Origin: Deltaproteobacteria bacterium
GTDB taxonomy: Bacteria; Desulfobacterota; GWC2-55-46; UBA9637
Length of the DNA: 37,210 bases
Direction: 5' to 3'
Assembly: GCA_016195725.1 (NCBI GenBank)
Contig: JACPZB010000021.1
Coordinates: 1-37,210 of the forward strand
Positions 15,255 through 23,031 of this stretch are shown in pieces. The notes beneath the pieces were generated by a model. It made no database searches and was not told the origin of the DNA. It saw only the letters and a program-made list of their open reading frames with translations. Position numbers and translations under genes: made by a program. The stretch's first letter is position 1. The number at the start of each line of letters is the position of its first letter.

Positions 15255-16358
15255 TTAGTTTAGAATCTCAGCCAAGTCAAGTGAAAATTCCTCGATGCTT
15301 AGTTGCCTTAAAATTACCCTGCCAATGTTTTCAACTAATACAAATTTTATTTTTCCACCAATTACCTTCTTATCTATCTCCATAGTTTTTAAAAAGTCTC
15401 TACCCAAAAATCTCTGCAAGGCAGCCAATGATAAGGCTGATCCATGCACGGGAAGTCCAATTTTCGTTATTAACCCCTCTATCCTCTCTACAACATCCTT
15501 ACTGCACAAACCAAGTTTGAAAGACAGCCTTGCTGCTGCTGCCATGCCTATTGCAACTGCCTCTCCATGCCTCACCTCTTTGTACTTAGTCACAGCCTCT
15601 ATCGCGTGACCGAATGTATGTCCGAAATTAAGTATTGACCTGATACCTGTCTCTGTTTCATCTTCCTCCACTATATCAGCCTTTATTTTACACGATATCT
15701 TTATTGCATCAATCAATTTATTGCCAAATCCAAGTATATCCTCATAGTTATGTTCCAAAAATGAGAAAAAGGTGTTGTCCCTGATAATACCATATTTAAT
15801 TACCTCAGCCAAGCCTGCCTTTATATCCCTTTCGCCTAACGTCTTAAGAATATCCGCATCTATAAATACCATCTTCGGCTGGTAGAATGCGCCAATAAGG
15901 TTCTTACCCCTGGCATGATTCACTGCTGTCTTGCCGCCAACAGAACTATCAACCTGAGATAGAAGGGTTGTTGGAACCTGAATATATGGAATACCCCTCA
16001 AGTATGTTGCAGCCGCAAAACCGGCAATATCACCAATTACCCCGCCGCCAAGGGCAACAATAGGGTTCTGCCTTTCTATCTTATACTCAATAAGCTTATC
16101 ATATATATGAGATACCCATTCAAGACTTTTATACTCTTCACCATCGGGAATATCTATCCTGTACGGCTCAAAACCAGCCTTGCTCAAACTGGAAAGCGTC
16201 CTGTCGCCATAAAGTCTTCCCACCGTGGGATTGGTAATACAGGCTGCCTTGCCTGACAAACCGTTTTTCTTCATCAGTTCTCCAATCATGTCAAGATTAT
16301 TCCTCCCGATATAGATTGGATAGCTTCGCTCTCCAAGATTTACAGTAATTTGTTCCAT
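15255..16358 (-). CDS. aroB: 3-dehydroquinate synthase
   Basis: AroB makes 3-dehydroquinate from DAHP, the second step of the shikimate path, with NAD and a divalent metal. It is 367 aa. Family features are DGEEYKSLE, ALGGGVIGDIAGFAAATYLRG (NAD-binding), PTTLLSQVDSSVGGKTAVNH, and the metal ligands in IKYGIIRD, NFGHTFGHAIE and RHGEAVAIGM. It is transcribed aroC, aroK, aroB. The ATG at 16358 lies only five bases after a strong palindromic repeat and has no visible Shine-Dalgarno, so translation may depend on the upstream aroK or on the hairpin. Confidence 0.97.
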   Translation of the reverse strand: MEQITVNLGERSYPIYIGRNNLDMIGELMKKNGLSGKAACITNPTVGRLYGDRTLSSLSKAGFEPYRIDIPDGEEYKSLEWVSHIYDKLIEYKIERQNPIVALGGGVIGDIAGFAAATYLRGIPYIQVPTTLLSQVDSSVGGKTAVNHARGKNLIGAFYQPKMVFIDADILKTLGERDIKAGLAEVIKYGIIRDNTFFSFLEHNYEDILGFGNKLIDAIKISCKIKADIVEEDETETGIRSILNFGHTFGHAIEAVTKYKEVRHGEAVAIGMAAAARLSFKLGLCSKDVVERIEGLITKIGLPVHGSALSLAALQRFLGRDFLKTMEIDKKVIGGKIKFVLVENIGRVILRQLSIEEFSLDLAEILN

Positions 16359-16363
16359 AATTA

Positions 16364-16412
16364 GTAGGGCGGGCTACGCCCGCCGATTGATGGTGGGCAT
16401 AGCCCACCCTAC
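16364..16412. repeat. GTAG-type palindrome between aroK and aroB that carries the aroK stop
   Basis: GTAGGGCGGGCTACGCCCGC on one side and GTGGGCATAGCCCACCCTAC on the other each fold into a small hairpin, and the ends GTAGGG/CCCTAC pair with each other. The right-hand CTA is the TAG stop codon of aroK. The left end lies five bases before the aroB start codon. Confidence 0.9.
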
Positions 16413-16909
16413 CTCACTATCTTTAAAAGCTCTTTTACCACATCACCGATGCTTTTTGCTGTTGTATCAATGGTAAAATCTGCCTTTTTATAAAATGGCT
16501 CTCTTACCTTCAGAAGGGCGGATATTGCCTCTCTTTTATCATCCTGAGAAATTAGTGGCCTTTCATCCCCTTTTCCTACCCTCGAAAAGATCGCATCAAT
16601 CGAGGCAGTAAGACATATTATCGTCCCATTCTTCTTCAATGCCTCAAAGTTCAAGGGATTGACAATAGCCCCACCGCCGGTAGCAATTACCATACCCGTA
16701 TGAGAAGATATATCATGTATCACTTTTGATTCCAATAGCCTGAAATATCCTTCGCCAAATTTTGCAAATATCTCATGTATGTTTATTCCAGCCTTTTTTT
16801 CTATTAAGTCATCGGTATCTATAAACTTGAGATTTAATTCTTTTGCAAGACGCCTTCCCACAGATGTCTTGCCAGTGCCCATAAAACCAGTAATAACAAT
16901 GTTTTTCAT
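16409..16909 (-). CDS. aroK: Shikimate kinase
   Basis: AroK phosphorylates shikimate with ATP. The protein is about 166 aa from ATG 16909 (NIVITGFMGTGKTSVGRRLA). The Walker A is GFMGTGKTS; shikimate-binding residues are in FIDTDDLIE and GGGAIVN; the LID Arg is near GDERPLI. The ORF track start (TTG 16930) lies in a heptad array and adds residues not found in the family. No ribosome site is evident before 16909. The last codon is directly followed by a TAG that belongs to a palindromic repeat, so the C-terminus may differ slightly from the ancestral one. Confidence 0.95.
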   Translation of the reverse strand: MKNIVITGFMGTGKTSVGRRLAKELNLKFIDTDDLIEKKAGINIHEIFAKFGEGYFRLLESKVIHDISSHTGMVIATGGGAIVNPLNFEALKKNGTIICLTASIDAIFSRVGKGDERPLISQDDKREAISALLKVREPFYKKADFTIDTTAKSIGDVVKELLKIVR

Positions 16910-16917
16910 AGAGCTAC

Positions 16918-16987
16918 AGGCAATGGGCAAGAGGCGCGGATGGGCAATAGGTTTTTCCTATAGCCCATAGCCTATAACCCATAGCCT
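16918..16987. repeat. Heptad array with strong hairpin between aroC and aroK
   Basis: ATGGGCAATAGG (16940..16951), five T, then CCTATAGCCCAT form an inverted pair with 11 of 12 matches, continued by CAATGGG and opposed CATAGCC-type units. The array fills the gap from the aroC stop to near the aroK start. Confidence 0.85.
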
Positions 16988-16990
16988 TGA

Positions 16991-18220
16991 TTAAAATCTC
17001 CTCAAATACTCCAGATACCCCCGATAGTTTCTCTTTATCTCATCGACAGAATCACCGCCAAATTTATCTATAAAGACATTTGCTATCTCAAAGGCAACAA
17101 CAGCCTCGCCAATCACAGATGCGGCAGGCACGGCGCATATATCAGACCGTTCTACGCTTGCCTGAAACTGCTTTTTTGTTTTTATATCCACTGACCTTAA
17201 TGGCTTATAAAGCGTAGGAATAGGTTTCATTGCAGCCCTTAATATAATCGGTTCACCATTGCTCATGCCGCCTTCTATGCCGCCTGCATTATTAGTCTTT
17301 CTGTAAAACCTTGGTTCTATGGGCCAGAATAGATTTTCCTTCTGACTTCTGACTTCTGACTTCTGACTTCTGTAAAAAATCTCATCATGCACCTCGGAAC
17401 CAAAACTTTCAGCTACGCCAAAACCCATTCCAATCTCAACCCCTTTAATTGCCTGAATACTCATAAGCGCCAATGAAAGCCGCGCGTCAAGTTTTCTGTC
17501 CCACTGGACATGGCTTCCAAGGCCTGGGGGAACGCCGGTTACGGCAATTTCAAATATCCCGCCGAGGCTGTCGCCATTTTTTCTTGCCATATCTATCGCC
17601 TTTCTCATCCTTTCTGAAATCTTTTTATCAGGACACCGAACATCAGATGCTTCCGCATTAAAAAAAATATCTTCTAACTTTGAACTTTGAACTTTGAACT
17701 TTGAACTTACTTCTACCCCGCCAATCCCAACTACCCAGCTCATCACCTTAATTCCGAATTCATCTAAAAATCTTTTGCATACAGCGCCAACTGCAACCCT
17801 TGCAGCGGTCTCTCTCGCACTGGAACGTTCAAGGATATTTCGGATATCGTAATGCCCATATTTCAAAGCGCCAGCTAAATCCGCATGGCCTGGTCTTGGT
17901 CTGGTCACTTCTTCCCCCCTTGCCCCCTTCCCCTTGCCCCCTGCCCCTCTATTCATTATTTCTTCCCAATTTTCCCAGTCTTTATTTTTTATGACCATCG
18001 CAATTGGAGAACCCATTGTTTTGCCCAATCTTACACCAGAGGTAATCTCTACCCTGTCTTTTTCAATTACCATCCTGCCGCCGCGACCATAGCCAATCTG
18101 CCTGCGGATAAGTTCTTTATTTATATCCCCTTCAGCCAAATTAAGATTTGCCGGCACCCCTTCTATGATACTAGTAAGAGATTTGCCGTGAGATTCACCT
18201 GCTGTCAAATACCTGAGCAT
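16991..18220 (-). CDS. aroC: Chorismate synthase with three repeat-derived in-frame inserts
   Basis: AroC makes chorismate from EPSP using reduced FMN. The correct start is ATG 18220 (AAAGGAG five bases upstream, [15 protein letters not shown]); the track start lies in a palindromic repeat. Signatures are [34 protein letters not shown], the [13 protein letters not shown] region and [17 protein letters not shown]. At 409 aa it is slightly longer than common forms of 360 to 390 aa. Three low-complexity stretches, [24 protein letters not shown] and [13 protein letters not shown], are encoded by tandem heptads (CCCCTTG-like, TTGAACT, TTCTGAC). They sit between conserved blocks, at places likely to be surface loops. 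The gene heads the aroC-aroK-aroB operon after the pilQ terminator. Confidence 0.97.
   Translation of the reverse strand: MLRYLTAGESHGKSLTSIIEGVPANLNLAEGDINKELIRRQIGYGRGGRMVIEKDRVEITSGVRLGKTMGSPIAMVIKNKDWENWEEIMNRGAGGKGKGARGEEVTRPRPGHADLAGALKYGHYDIRNILERSSARETAARVAVGAVCKRFLDEFGIKVMSWVVGIGGVEVSSKFKVQSSKLEDIFFNAEASDVRCPDKKISERMRKAIDMARKNGDSLGGIFEIAVTGVPPGLGSHVQWDRKLDARLSLALMSIQAIKGVEIGMGFGVAESFGSEVHDEIFYRSQKSEVRSQKENLFWPIEPRFYRKTNNAGGIEGGMSNGEPIILRAAMKPIPTLYKPLRSVDIKTKKQFQASVERSDICAVPAASVIGEAVVAFEIANVFIDKFGGDSVDEIKRNYRGYLEYLRRF
17341..17373. repeat. Heptad repeat (TCTGACT) inside aroC
   Basis: Almost five exact TCTGACT units encode the peptide [11 protein letters not shown] on the minus strand, which has a seven-residue period. 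The minus strand is stop-free in all three frames; the plus strand contains TGA in all three. Confidence 0.92.
17675..17708. repeat. Heptad repeat (TGAACTT) inside aroC
   Basis: Four exact TGAACTT units plus one variant encode [10 protein letters not shown]. The open strand is the coding strand of aroC; the other strand contains TGA. Confidence 0.92.
17914..17950. repeat. C-rich degenerate repeat inside aroC
   Basis: TTGCCCC and TTCCCC units, mostly 7 bp, encode Gly/Lys-rich GKGKGARG within a variable loop of the protein. Confidence 0.7.
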
Positions 18221-18251
18221 ACGAACTCCTTTGGAAAAATATATTTTTTCT

Positions 18252-18355
18252 GTCATTCCCGAAGCCTTTACCGGGAATCCAGATTTTGATTTTATCCGGC
18301 TCCCTGCCTTAGCAGGGACGAATATGGATTCCCGCTAAAAACATGCGGGAATGAC
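18252..18355. repeat. Dispersed palindromic repeat (GTCATTCCCG...CGGGAATGAC)
   Basis: A 104-bp element with matching ends GTCATTCCCG/CGGGAATGAC and inner arms GGGAATCCAG and ATGGATTCCCG, around a TCCCTGCCTTAGCAGGGA hairpin. Such GTCATTCCCG-type repeats occur in many bacteria. It lies in the 5' region of aroC and explains the false N-terminal extension in the ORF track. Confidence 0.85.
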
Positions 18356-18379
18356 GGGAAGGTATCGTATCATCTTATC

Positions 18380-18408
18380 AAAAAAAATGCACCCCTTTGG
18401 GTGCATTT
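18380..18408 (-). terminator. Rho-independent terminator of the pil operon
   Basis: On the minus strand ATGCACCC, loop AAAG, GGGTGCAT is followed by seven or eight T. It lies about 30 bases after the pilQ stop and separates the pilMNOPQ operon from aroCKB. Confidence 0.95.
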
Positions 18409-18437
18409 AATGCTCGTATCATATCAATATCTTAACC

Positions 18438-21236
18438 TTATAACTCCACTTTACCCTTTACAATATTTGGCGTAATAAATATCAGAAGCTCTGTCTGGGA
18501 ATCAGCTGTTGATTTATTTTTAAATAGCCACCCCAAAAAAGGAATATCCTTAAAAAATGGTATGCCGCTCGATGTATCGCTTTTATCCGCTACTACAATA
18601 CCGCCAATAACTGCGGTTTCTCCGTCTTTTACAATTATCTCTGTTGACGCCTCTTTCTTGCTGATGCTCGGCGTTCCAGCGGCGCTCCTGAAAGAACCGA
18701 TTGAATTTCTGCTTGCCTTTATCTTCATGCTGACGCTGCCGTCAGGGGTTATATGCGGCGTAACAGTCAACTCTAAGGTTGCGTCAATAAACTGCGTCTG
18801 CGTACCTGAAGAAGATGTTGTCTCAAAAGGCACAGAATCACCCTGTGATATCTTTGCCTCTTTATTATCCAGTGTCGTAATCCTCGGCCTTGATATCGTC
18901 TTGGTTAAACCATTTTTCTCGCCGGCTGATATGCGAAGATCCAAAAGAAACGGATCGCCCGTCAAAGTTCCAAATGAAAAACCCATTGCGCCTAATGCCC
19001 CGGCGGTACCTGCTGCAGGAAGGCTTACTGCATAAGTCGGCTGTGCTGAAAATCTCCCGCCTGAACCTATAAAGCCAGTTGGAGTCAATGTCTGCGGTGG
19101 TGAAGTACTGGTGCTGCCAAACGAGCTATTAAATGAGTCTGGGCTCCTTGTAGCTGTAGCCGCCCCCCATTGAACTCCAAGGTCTCTCGCAAAATTACTC
19201 TGAGCCTCTATAATCCTTCCCTCTATCAGCACCTGAGGCGTTTGTGTGTCCAATTTCTTCACCAAATCCACCGCCTTTGCAATATTGGCAGGAATATCTT
19301 TGATAATAAGGGTATTTGTCCTTGCCTCTACTGTAACACTGCCTCTGTCGCTTAACAAACTTTTAACCTGCGGCTCTAATTCGCTTGCCTTTGCATAACT
19401 TACTGAGAATAATTTTATCTCAAGATCCTCCAATTTTTCCTTTGCCTTTCTTGACGCAAGCAGTTCTTCGTTCTCTTGTTTTATCTTTGAGAGCGGCATA
19501 ATTCTAACCACATTGCCTTCCTGCACCTTGCCAAGACCATTTGTCTTTAATATTATATCAAATGCCTGATCCCATGGGACGTCCACTAATCTTAACGACA
19601 CCTTGCCTTTTACATCCTCGCCAGCGATAATGTTTAAATTGCTGATTTCTGCCATTAGTCGCAAGATATTGCTTATATCAGCATCCTTAAAATCTAAGGA
19701 AATCTTACGGCCCGTATAAATTCCCTCTTCCCTTTTTGCAACCTCTCCAGTCGGTTTTATCTCTTGTGCCGACACTTTCTTTGATGCTGAAACCTCTTCA
19801 ACAGGTTTAGTCTCTGCCTCCTTTGGAACTGCCTGTGCTGCTGCAAGAAGTGGAAAATCCATCTCTATCCTTTCCTCTTCCTGGGAGATGTTATAGGCGG
19901 TTTTTTCCTTTAATTTTACAAGAATCCGAGCAGTTTTCGTCAATTCAGCAGGGGCTTGAAAAGAGCTTATACTCGCCACAGGCGTATTCAAGTCAGAGGT
20001 ATCAAGTGTCCTTCTCAGCTCCTCCGCTATAGTGGCATTTTTAATATCTAATACAAGATTGACTTCATCTGCTGATTTTGACAGCTGGTATTCTATTTTT
20101 TTAGATGCAGTAACAACAAGTCTTGCCTTATCGGTAAGTTGTTTAAAGTCAACTGACTTTATTTCCGCATTGTCAGCCCTCTTAGGTTCTGCCGCAGGCA
20201 TCGCAGAAGGTCCTGGAGCATAGGCTTCTCCAGTAGTGGTTGGTGTAATTGAAGTGGTTGGCATAGTTGTAACAGGTGTAGCAACTGTCTCAGGCTTTGC
20301 TGCCGCGACCCTTCCCGTAGTTATAACCAAAGACTCCTCAACTCTTTCGATGGTATAAGGGGGCAATGCTTTTTTGTTAGAATCAAAAACAAGCCTCACT
20401 TTATTTGGATGTTCGCCAATCCTCGCTCTTTTTATTTGAGAACTATTTATATTTAAACTATTTTTGGAAATCGAGCTTTTAACATTCCACACATCTACAA
20501 CCAGCCTTGCCGGCTTATCTATGGCAAAGGCGTTGAAATCACCTATTGCGCCGTTACCAATAATCCTTATTATTGTTCCGCCATCTTCCTTCCTTGCCTC
20601 TATTCGCAATAGCCTATCGGCTTTCTTTGCCTCTTTTTCTTCAACTGCAGCTGGAGGAGATGTTATGGTCTCTTCTACAACTGCCTTTGAAGGTTCCTCT
20701 TGTTTGGCAATCTCTTGTTTTGGAGGTTCGGCCTGAGGCGGTGCTTCAGTCGCGGCAGGCGCTTCTTTTTGAGGGGCAGCTTCATGGTTCAAGCTCACCG
20801 TAATGCTGCCTTCTCCTAACTTTACCTCATAATTAAGCCCCTCTTTTAATCCTATCTCCACCCTGACAATCGGCGTAATTGTTTTCTCTCCATAACTGGC
20901 AACTGTAATAGTGTTTATAAAATTATTATTGACCTCCATCGTTCCTTTCACTTTTTCCATATCTACACTGGGGATATCCAGAACCAGTCGGGTTGGGTCG
21001 GAAAGTTTAAAGGCAGTATAGGTTACTGGTCCGGAGGCCTCTATCAGCACCCCATTGCCATCTTCTATAAGAGAAACCCTTTCAATTGCTACCTTCCTCT
21101 TTGATTCTTCTCTTTTTATCTCTTGTTGGGAAGATGCGCAACCGTAAAAGACAGTAAGCAGGAAGCAGTAAGCGGCAACCAGCAAGAATAACTTTCTGAT
21201 TTTTGACTTATGAGTTATGGCTTCAATATTTCTCAT
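18438..21236 (-). CDS. pilQ: Type IV pilus secretin PilQ, lipoprotein-type
   Basis: PilQ forms the outer-membrane ring through which the pilus passes. The 932-aa protein has a lipoprotein signal (VFYGC, Cys about 33), three AMIN domains that bind peptidoglycan (about residues 50-140, 210-310 and 360-450), a secretin short domain (ISLDFKDADISNILRLMAEI), an N1-type domain with a VEARTNTLIIKDIPANI core, and the C-terminal secretin domain (QVLIEGRIIEA, then PFLGWLFKN, TELLIFITPNIV). Its start overlaps the pilP stop by ATGA, with AGGAGG seven bases before. The signal-peptide core is encoded by a degenerate heptad array (21141..21187). Family length is usually 700 to 900; the Pro/Ala-rich linkers account for the excess. 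Confidence 0.97.
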   Translation of the reverse strand: MRNIEAITHKSKIRKLFLLVAAYCFLLTVFYGCASSQQEIKREESKRKVAIERVSLIEDGNGVLIEASGPVTYTAFKLSDPTRLVLDIPSVDMEKVKGTMEVNNNFINTITVASYGEKTITPIVRVEIGLKEGLNYEVKLGEGSITVSLNHEAAPQKEAPAATEAPPQAEPPKQEIAKQEEPSKAVVEETITSPPAAVEEKEAKKADRLLRIEARKEDGGTIIRIIGNGAIGDFNAFAIDKPARLVVDVWNVKSSISKNSLNINSSQIKRARIGEHPNKVRLVFDSNKKALPPYTIERVEESLVITTGRVAAAKPETVATPVTTMPTTSITPTTTGEAYAPGPSAMPAAEPKRADNAEIKSVDFKQLTDKARLVVTASKKIEYQLSKSADEVNLVLDIKNATIAEELRRTLDTSDLNTPVASISSFQAPAELTKTARILVKLKEKTAYNISQEEERIEMDFPLLAAAQAVPKEAETKPVEEVSASKKVSAQEIKPTGEVAKREEGIYTGRKISLDFKDADISNILRLMAEISNLNIIAGEDVKGKVSLRLVDVPWDQAFDIILKTNGLGKVQEGNVVRIMPLSKIKQENEELLASRKAKEKLEDLEIKLFSVSYAKASELEPQVKSLLSDRGSVTVEARTNTLIIKDIPANIAKAVDLVKKLDTQTPQVLIEGRIIEAQSNFARDLGVQWGAATATRSPDSFNSSFGSTSTSPPQTLTPTGFIGSGGRFSAQPTYAVSLPAAGTAGALGAMGFSFGTLTGDPFLLDLRISAGEKNGLTKTISRPRITTLDNKEAKISQGDSVPFETTSSSGTQTQFIDATLELTVTPHITPDGSVSMKIKASRNSIGSFRSAAGTPSISKKEASTEIIVKDGETAVIGGIVVADKSDTSSGIPFFKDIPFLGWLFKNKSTADSQTELLIFITPNIVKGKVEL
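21141..21187. repeat. Heptad array encoding the PilQ signal-peptide core
   Basis: Units GTAAGCA, GGAAGCA, GTAAGCG, GCAACCA. Read on the minus strand they give LLVAAYCFLLTVFYGC, the hydrophobic core and lipobox. Confidence 0.8.
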
Positions 21237-21838
21237 TGTAATTCCTCCTCTCCTTTCGACAGCGGCAGTTTTATTTCAAACTCATTTGTCTTAATTTCGC
21301 CGCCAGGCTCTGCAAATTTCTCCTCTATCACTATCTTATCTTTCTCAATCCGCTTTACCCTTCCATCTTTATTCCCGATAAGATTGCCTTTTTTTATTCT
21401 ATATCCTTTGCCGTCCGGCGCTTCTACCATTGCCATGGGATTATCCACTCCCCAAATGATTGCCACGAGTTTGAGCTGCTCCACGTCATATTTTTGCAGC
21501 GGTGTCTTCGGCACAATCACTGTCACTCTCTCTGTTGCTTTCGTGATAAATGGTTTGAATGGGTTTCTTTGCTTTACTTCAACAGCCGTTTCTTCTTTTT
21601 TTTCTTCCTTTTTCGTTTCTACCACGGGAGACGCAACCTCTGGTTTGGGCGGTTCTTTTTTCACCTGAGATACAGGAGCTTGCGGTTGAGGTTGAGATGG
21701 CGTGCTACCTTGCTGGCAACCTGTTAAAACAGTAAACAGTGACCAGTGAACAGTAACCAGTAAAAACAAAACCAACCTTATTAGACCTTTTCTGATAACT
21801 GATAACTGATAACTGATAACTGATAACTGTTTTTTCAT
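21233..21838 (-). CDS. pilP: Type IV pilus assembly lipoprotein PilP
   Basis: PilP connects the inner-membrane PilN/PilO complex to PilQ. The 201-aa protein has a lipobox LTGC (Cys about 41), a Pro/Lys/Glu-rich disordered linker, and a folded C-terminal domain with RNPFKPF and VEQLKLVAIIWGVDNPMAMV, typical of PilP. The N-terminal 40 residues are peculiar: QLSVISYQLSVI comes from a perfect CTGATAA array and LLVTVHWSLFTVL from a degenerate GTAAACA array, so most of the signal peptide is repeat-derived. It starts right after the pilO stop and overlaps pilQ by four bases. Confidence 0.95.
   Translation of the reverse strand: MKKQLSVISYQLSVIRKGLIRLVLFLLVTVHWSLFTVLTGCQQGSTPSQPQPQAPVSQVKKEPPKPEVASPVVETKKEEKKEETAVEVKQRNPFKPFITKATERVTVIVPKTPLQKYDVEQLKLVAIIWGVDNPMAMVEAPDGKGYRIKKGNLIGNKDGRVKRIEKDKIVIEEKFAEPGGEIKTNEFEIKLPLSKGEEELQ
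21723..21767. repeat. Heptad array encoding the PilP hydrophobic core
   Basis: Units GTAAACA, GTGACCA, GTGAACA, GTAACCA. The minus strand is open in the frame used and encodes VTVHWSLFTVL before the lipobox. Confidence 0.88.
21792..21826. repeat. Perfect CTGATAA x5 array at the start of pilP
   Basis: Five exact units lie just after the pilP start codon and encode QLSVISYQLSVI. The coding strand is stop-free in all frames; the opposite strand has TGA and TAA. Confidence 0.95.
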
Positions 21839-21839
21839 T

Positions 21840-22454
21840 CTATTTTTTCGCCCCCGGCTGCGGCGCCTCTGCCTGAGGCAGAAACTTAAATGTTGTTGCT
21901 ACAAATGTGGCTGACAACATAATTTCACCCCTCACCTCTTTAGGGCTGCTTGCAATATTCAGCACATTTATATTAACTATCCTCGGCAGCCCCGCAACCT
22001 TTTCAAAGAAAAGCATTAGATTGTTATAGCCTCCCTCAACCTTCATATCTATGGTTACTTCGGCATAAAAACCCTTTGGAGTTTCCTTGCCTGGCTTGAA
22101 TGACATTATATCTAATCGTGAACCCTTTGCGGCATCAGATATGCTTTCAAGCAAGTTCGCAATCTCCTTTTCATTCGGAAGCCGAGCAAGAGCCTGCTTT
22201 AGCTGATTATCCAGCTCCTCCTTCTCCTTTTTAAATTTCGGCAGATCGCCGGCCAATATCTTCTTTTTAGCTGAATCATTTTTAAGCCTTTCCAGTTTAC
22301 TGCTTAAAGTACTGCCCTCAGCCAATTTTGCGCTATACAAAAACCAATAAAAACTGCCTATTAAAACAAGCCAGACAACCCCCAATATTAAGAACCTTTG
22401 CCAGAGGGGCAATTTAAGTATTATATTTACATCAATCTTTGGTAACGGGCTCAT
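21840..22454 (-). CDS. pilO: Type IV pilus inner-membrane protein PilO
   Basis: PilO, with PilN, forms the inner-membrane alignment complex. It is 204 aa from ATG 22454; the ORF track start (22508) wrongly extends into pilN. It has one membrane helix near residues 20-40 (FLILGVVWLVLIGSFYWFLY), a periplasmic coiled coil (about 45-95: LERLKNDSAKKKILAGDL) and a ferredoxin-like C-terminal domain (VTIDMKVEGGYNNLMLFFEK). It begins two bases after the pilN stop and is directly followed by pilP. Confidence 0.95.
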   Translation of the reverse strand: MSPLPKIDVNIILKLPLWQRFLILGVVWLVLIGSFYWFLYSAKLAEGSTLSSKLERLKNDSAKKKILAGDLPKFKKEKEELDNQLKQALARLPNEKEIANLLESISDAAKGSRLDIMSFKPGKETPKGFYAEVTIDMKVEGGYNNLMLFFEKVAGLPRIVNINVLNIASSPKEVRGEIMLSATFVATTFKFLPQAEAPQPGAKK

Positions 22455-22455
22455 T

Positions 22456-23031
22456 TTACACCTTAGGTTTAGCTGGAGATTGCGGCGGTGTCTCCGTTGG
22501 CCTCTCAAGCCTGATAGTAAAGTTGGCCAGCTTTACCTTTTCCTTTTCAGTCTGCTGGGCAATTTCAAGTTCAATCTTCCAAGACACCAGAGTCTTTTCA
22601 AGAACTCGCATAAAGTCAGCCACAATATCATCACCTGCGGCAAAACCGGTTATAACCACAGTTTGACCAGATTCCTTTAAAGAGTCAATCCATACCTTCT
22701 CTGGAACAGCAGCGGCAATATCATACAACATCTTGAGGTGGCTTCTTTTATTGACCTCGAGTTGTTTAACAATATTGAGCTTTTCTAAAACGACCTTCTT
22801 TTCAGCCTCAACATTCTTTACCTCCCCAATCTCTTTGTCAAGTTTTGAGATCTCCTTTTCTTCGCTGCCTATAGATTCCTTAAGCTCGTTTATTTTGCTG
22901 CTGATGGAAAAGTAAAATATTCCAAGAACGATAAGTACAAAAATAACGCTCAATCCTGCTACTGAGGCCTGCTGCCTTATAGTCTCCTTTTTCTTTGCAG
23001 CCCTTACCGGTAAGAGGTTTATCCTTATCAT
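22456..23031 (-). CDS. pilN: Type IV pilus inner-membrane protein PilN
   Basis: PilN has the diagnostic N-terminal INLLPVR motif, which binds the groove of PilM, then a membrane helix (about 22-45), a coiled coil (ELKESIGSEEKEISKLDKEI) and a periplasmic ferredoxin-like domain (VWIDSLKESGQTVVITGFA). It is 191 aa, normal for the family. It overlaps pilM by ATGA, so the two are translationally coupled. Confidence 0.96.
   Translation of the reverse strand: MIRINLLPVRAAKKKETIRQQASVAGLSVIFVLIVLGIFYFSISSKINELKESIGSEEKEISKLDKEIGEVKNVEAEKKVVLEKLNIVKQLEVNKRSHLKMLYDIAAAVPEKVWIDSLKESGQTVVITGFAAGDDIVADFMRVLEKTLVSWKIELEIAQQTEKEKVKLANFTIRLERPTETPPQSPAKPKV

Noticed and set aside
18221-18256. N-terminal extension of AroC in the ORF track
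   Set aside because: It extends into a dispersed palindrome, while ATG 18220 has a strong ribosome site and the conserved [12 protein letters not shown] start.
21210-21668. Plus-strand ORFs opposite pilP and pilQ
   Set aside because: Low-complexity shadows of well-supported minus-strand genes.
22455-22508. N-terminal extension of PilO in the ORF track
   Set aside because: It reads through the pilN 3' end; ATG 22454 gives the normal PilO N-terminus.
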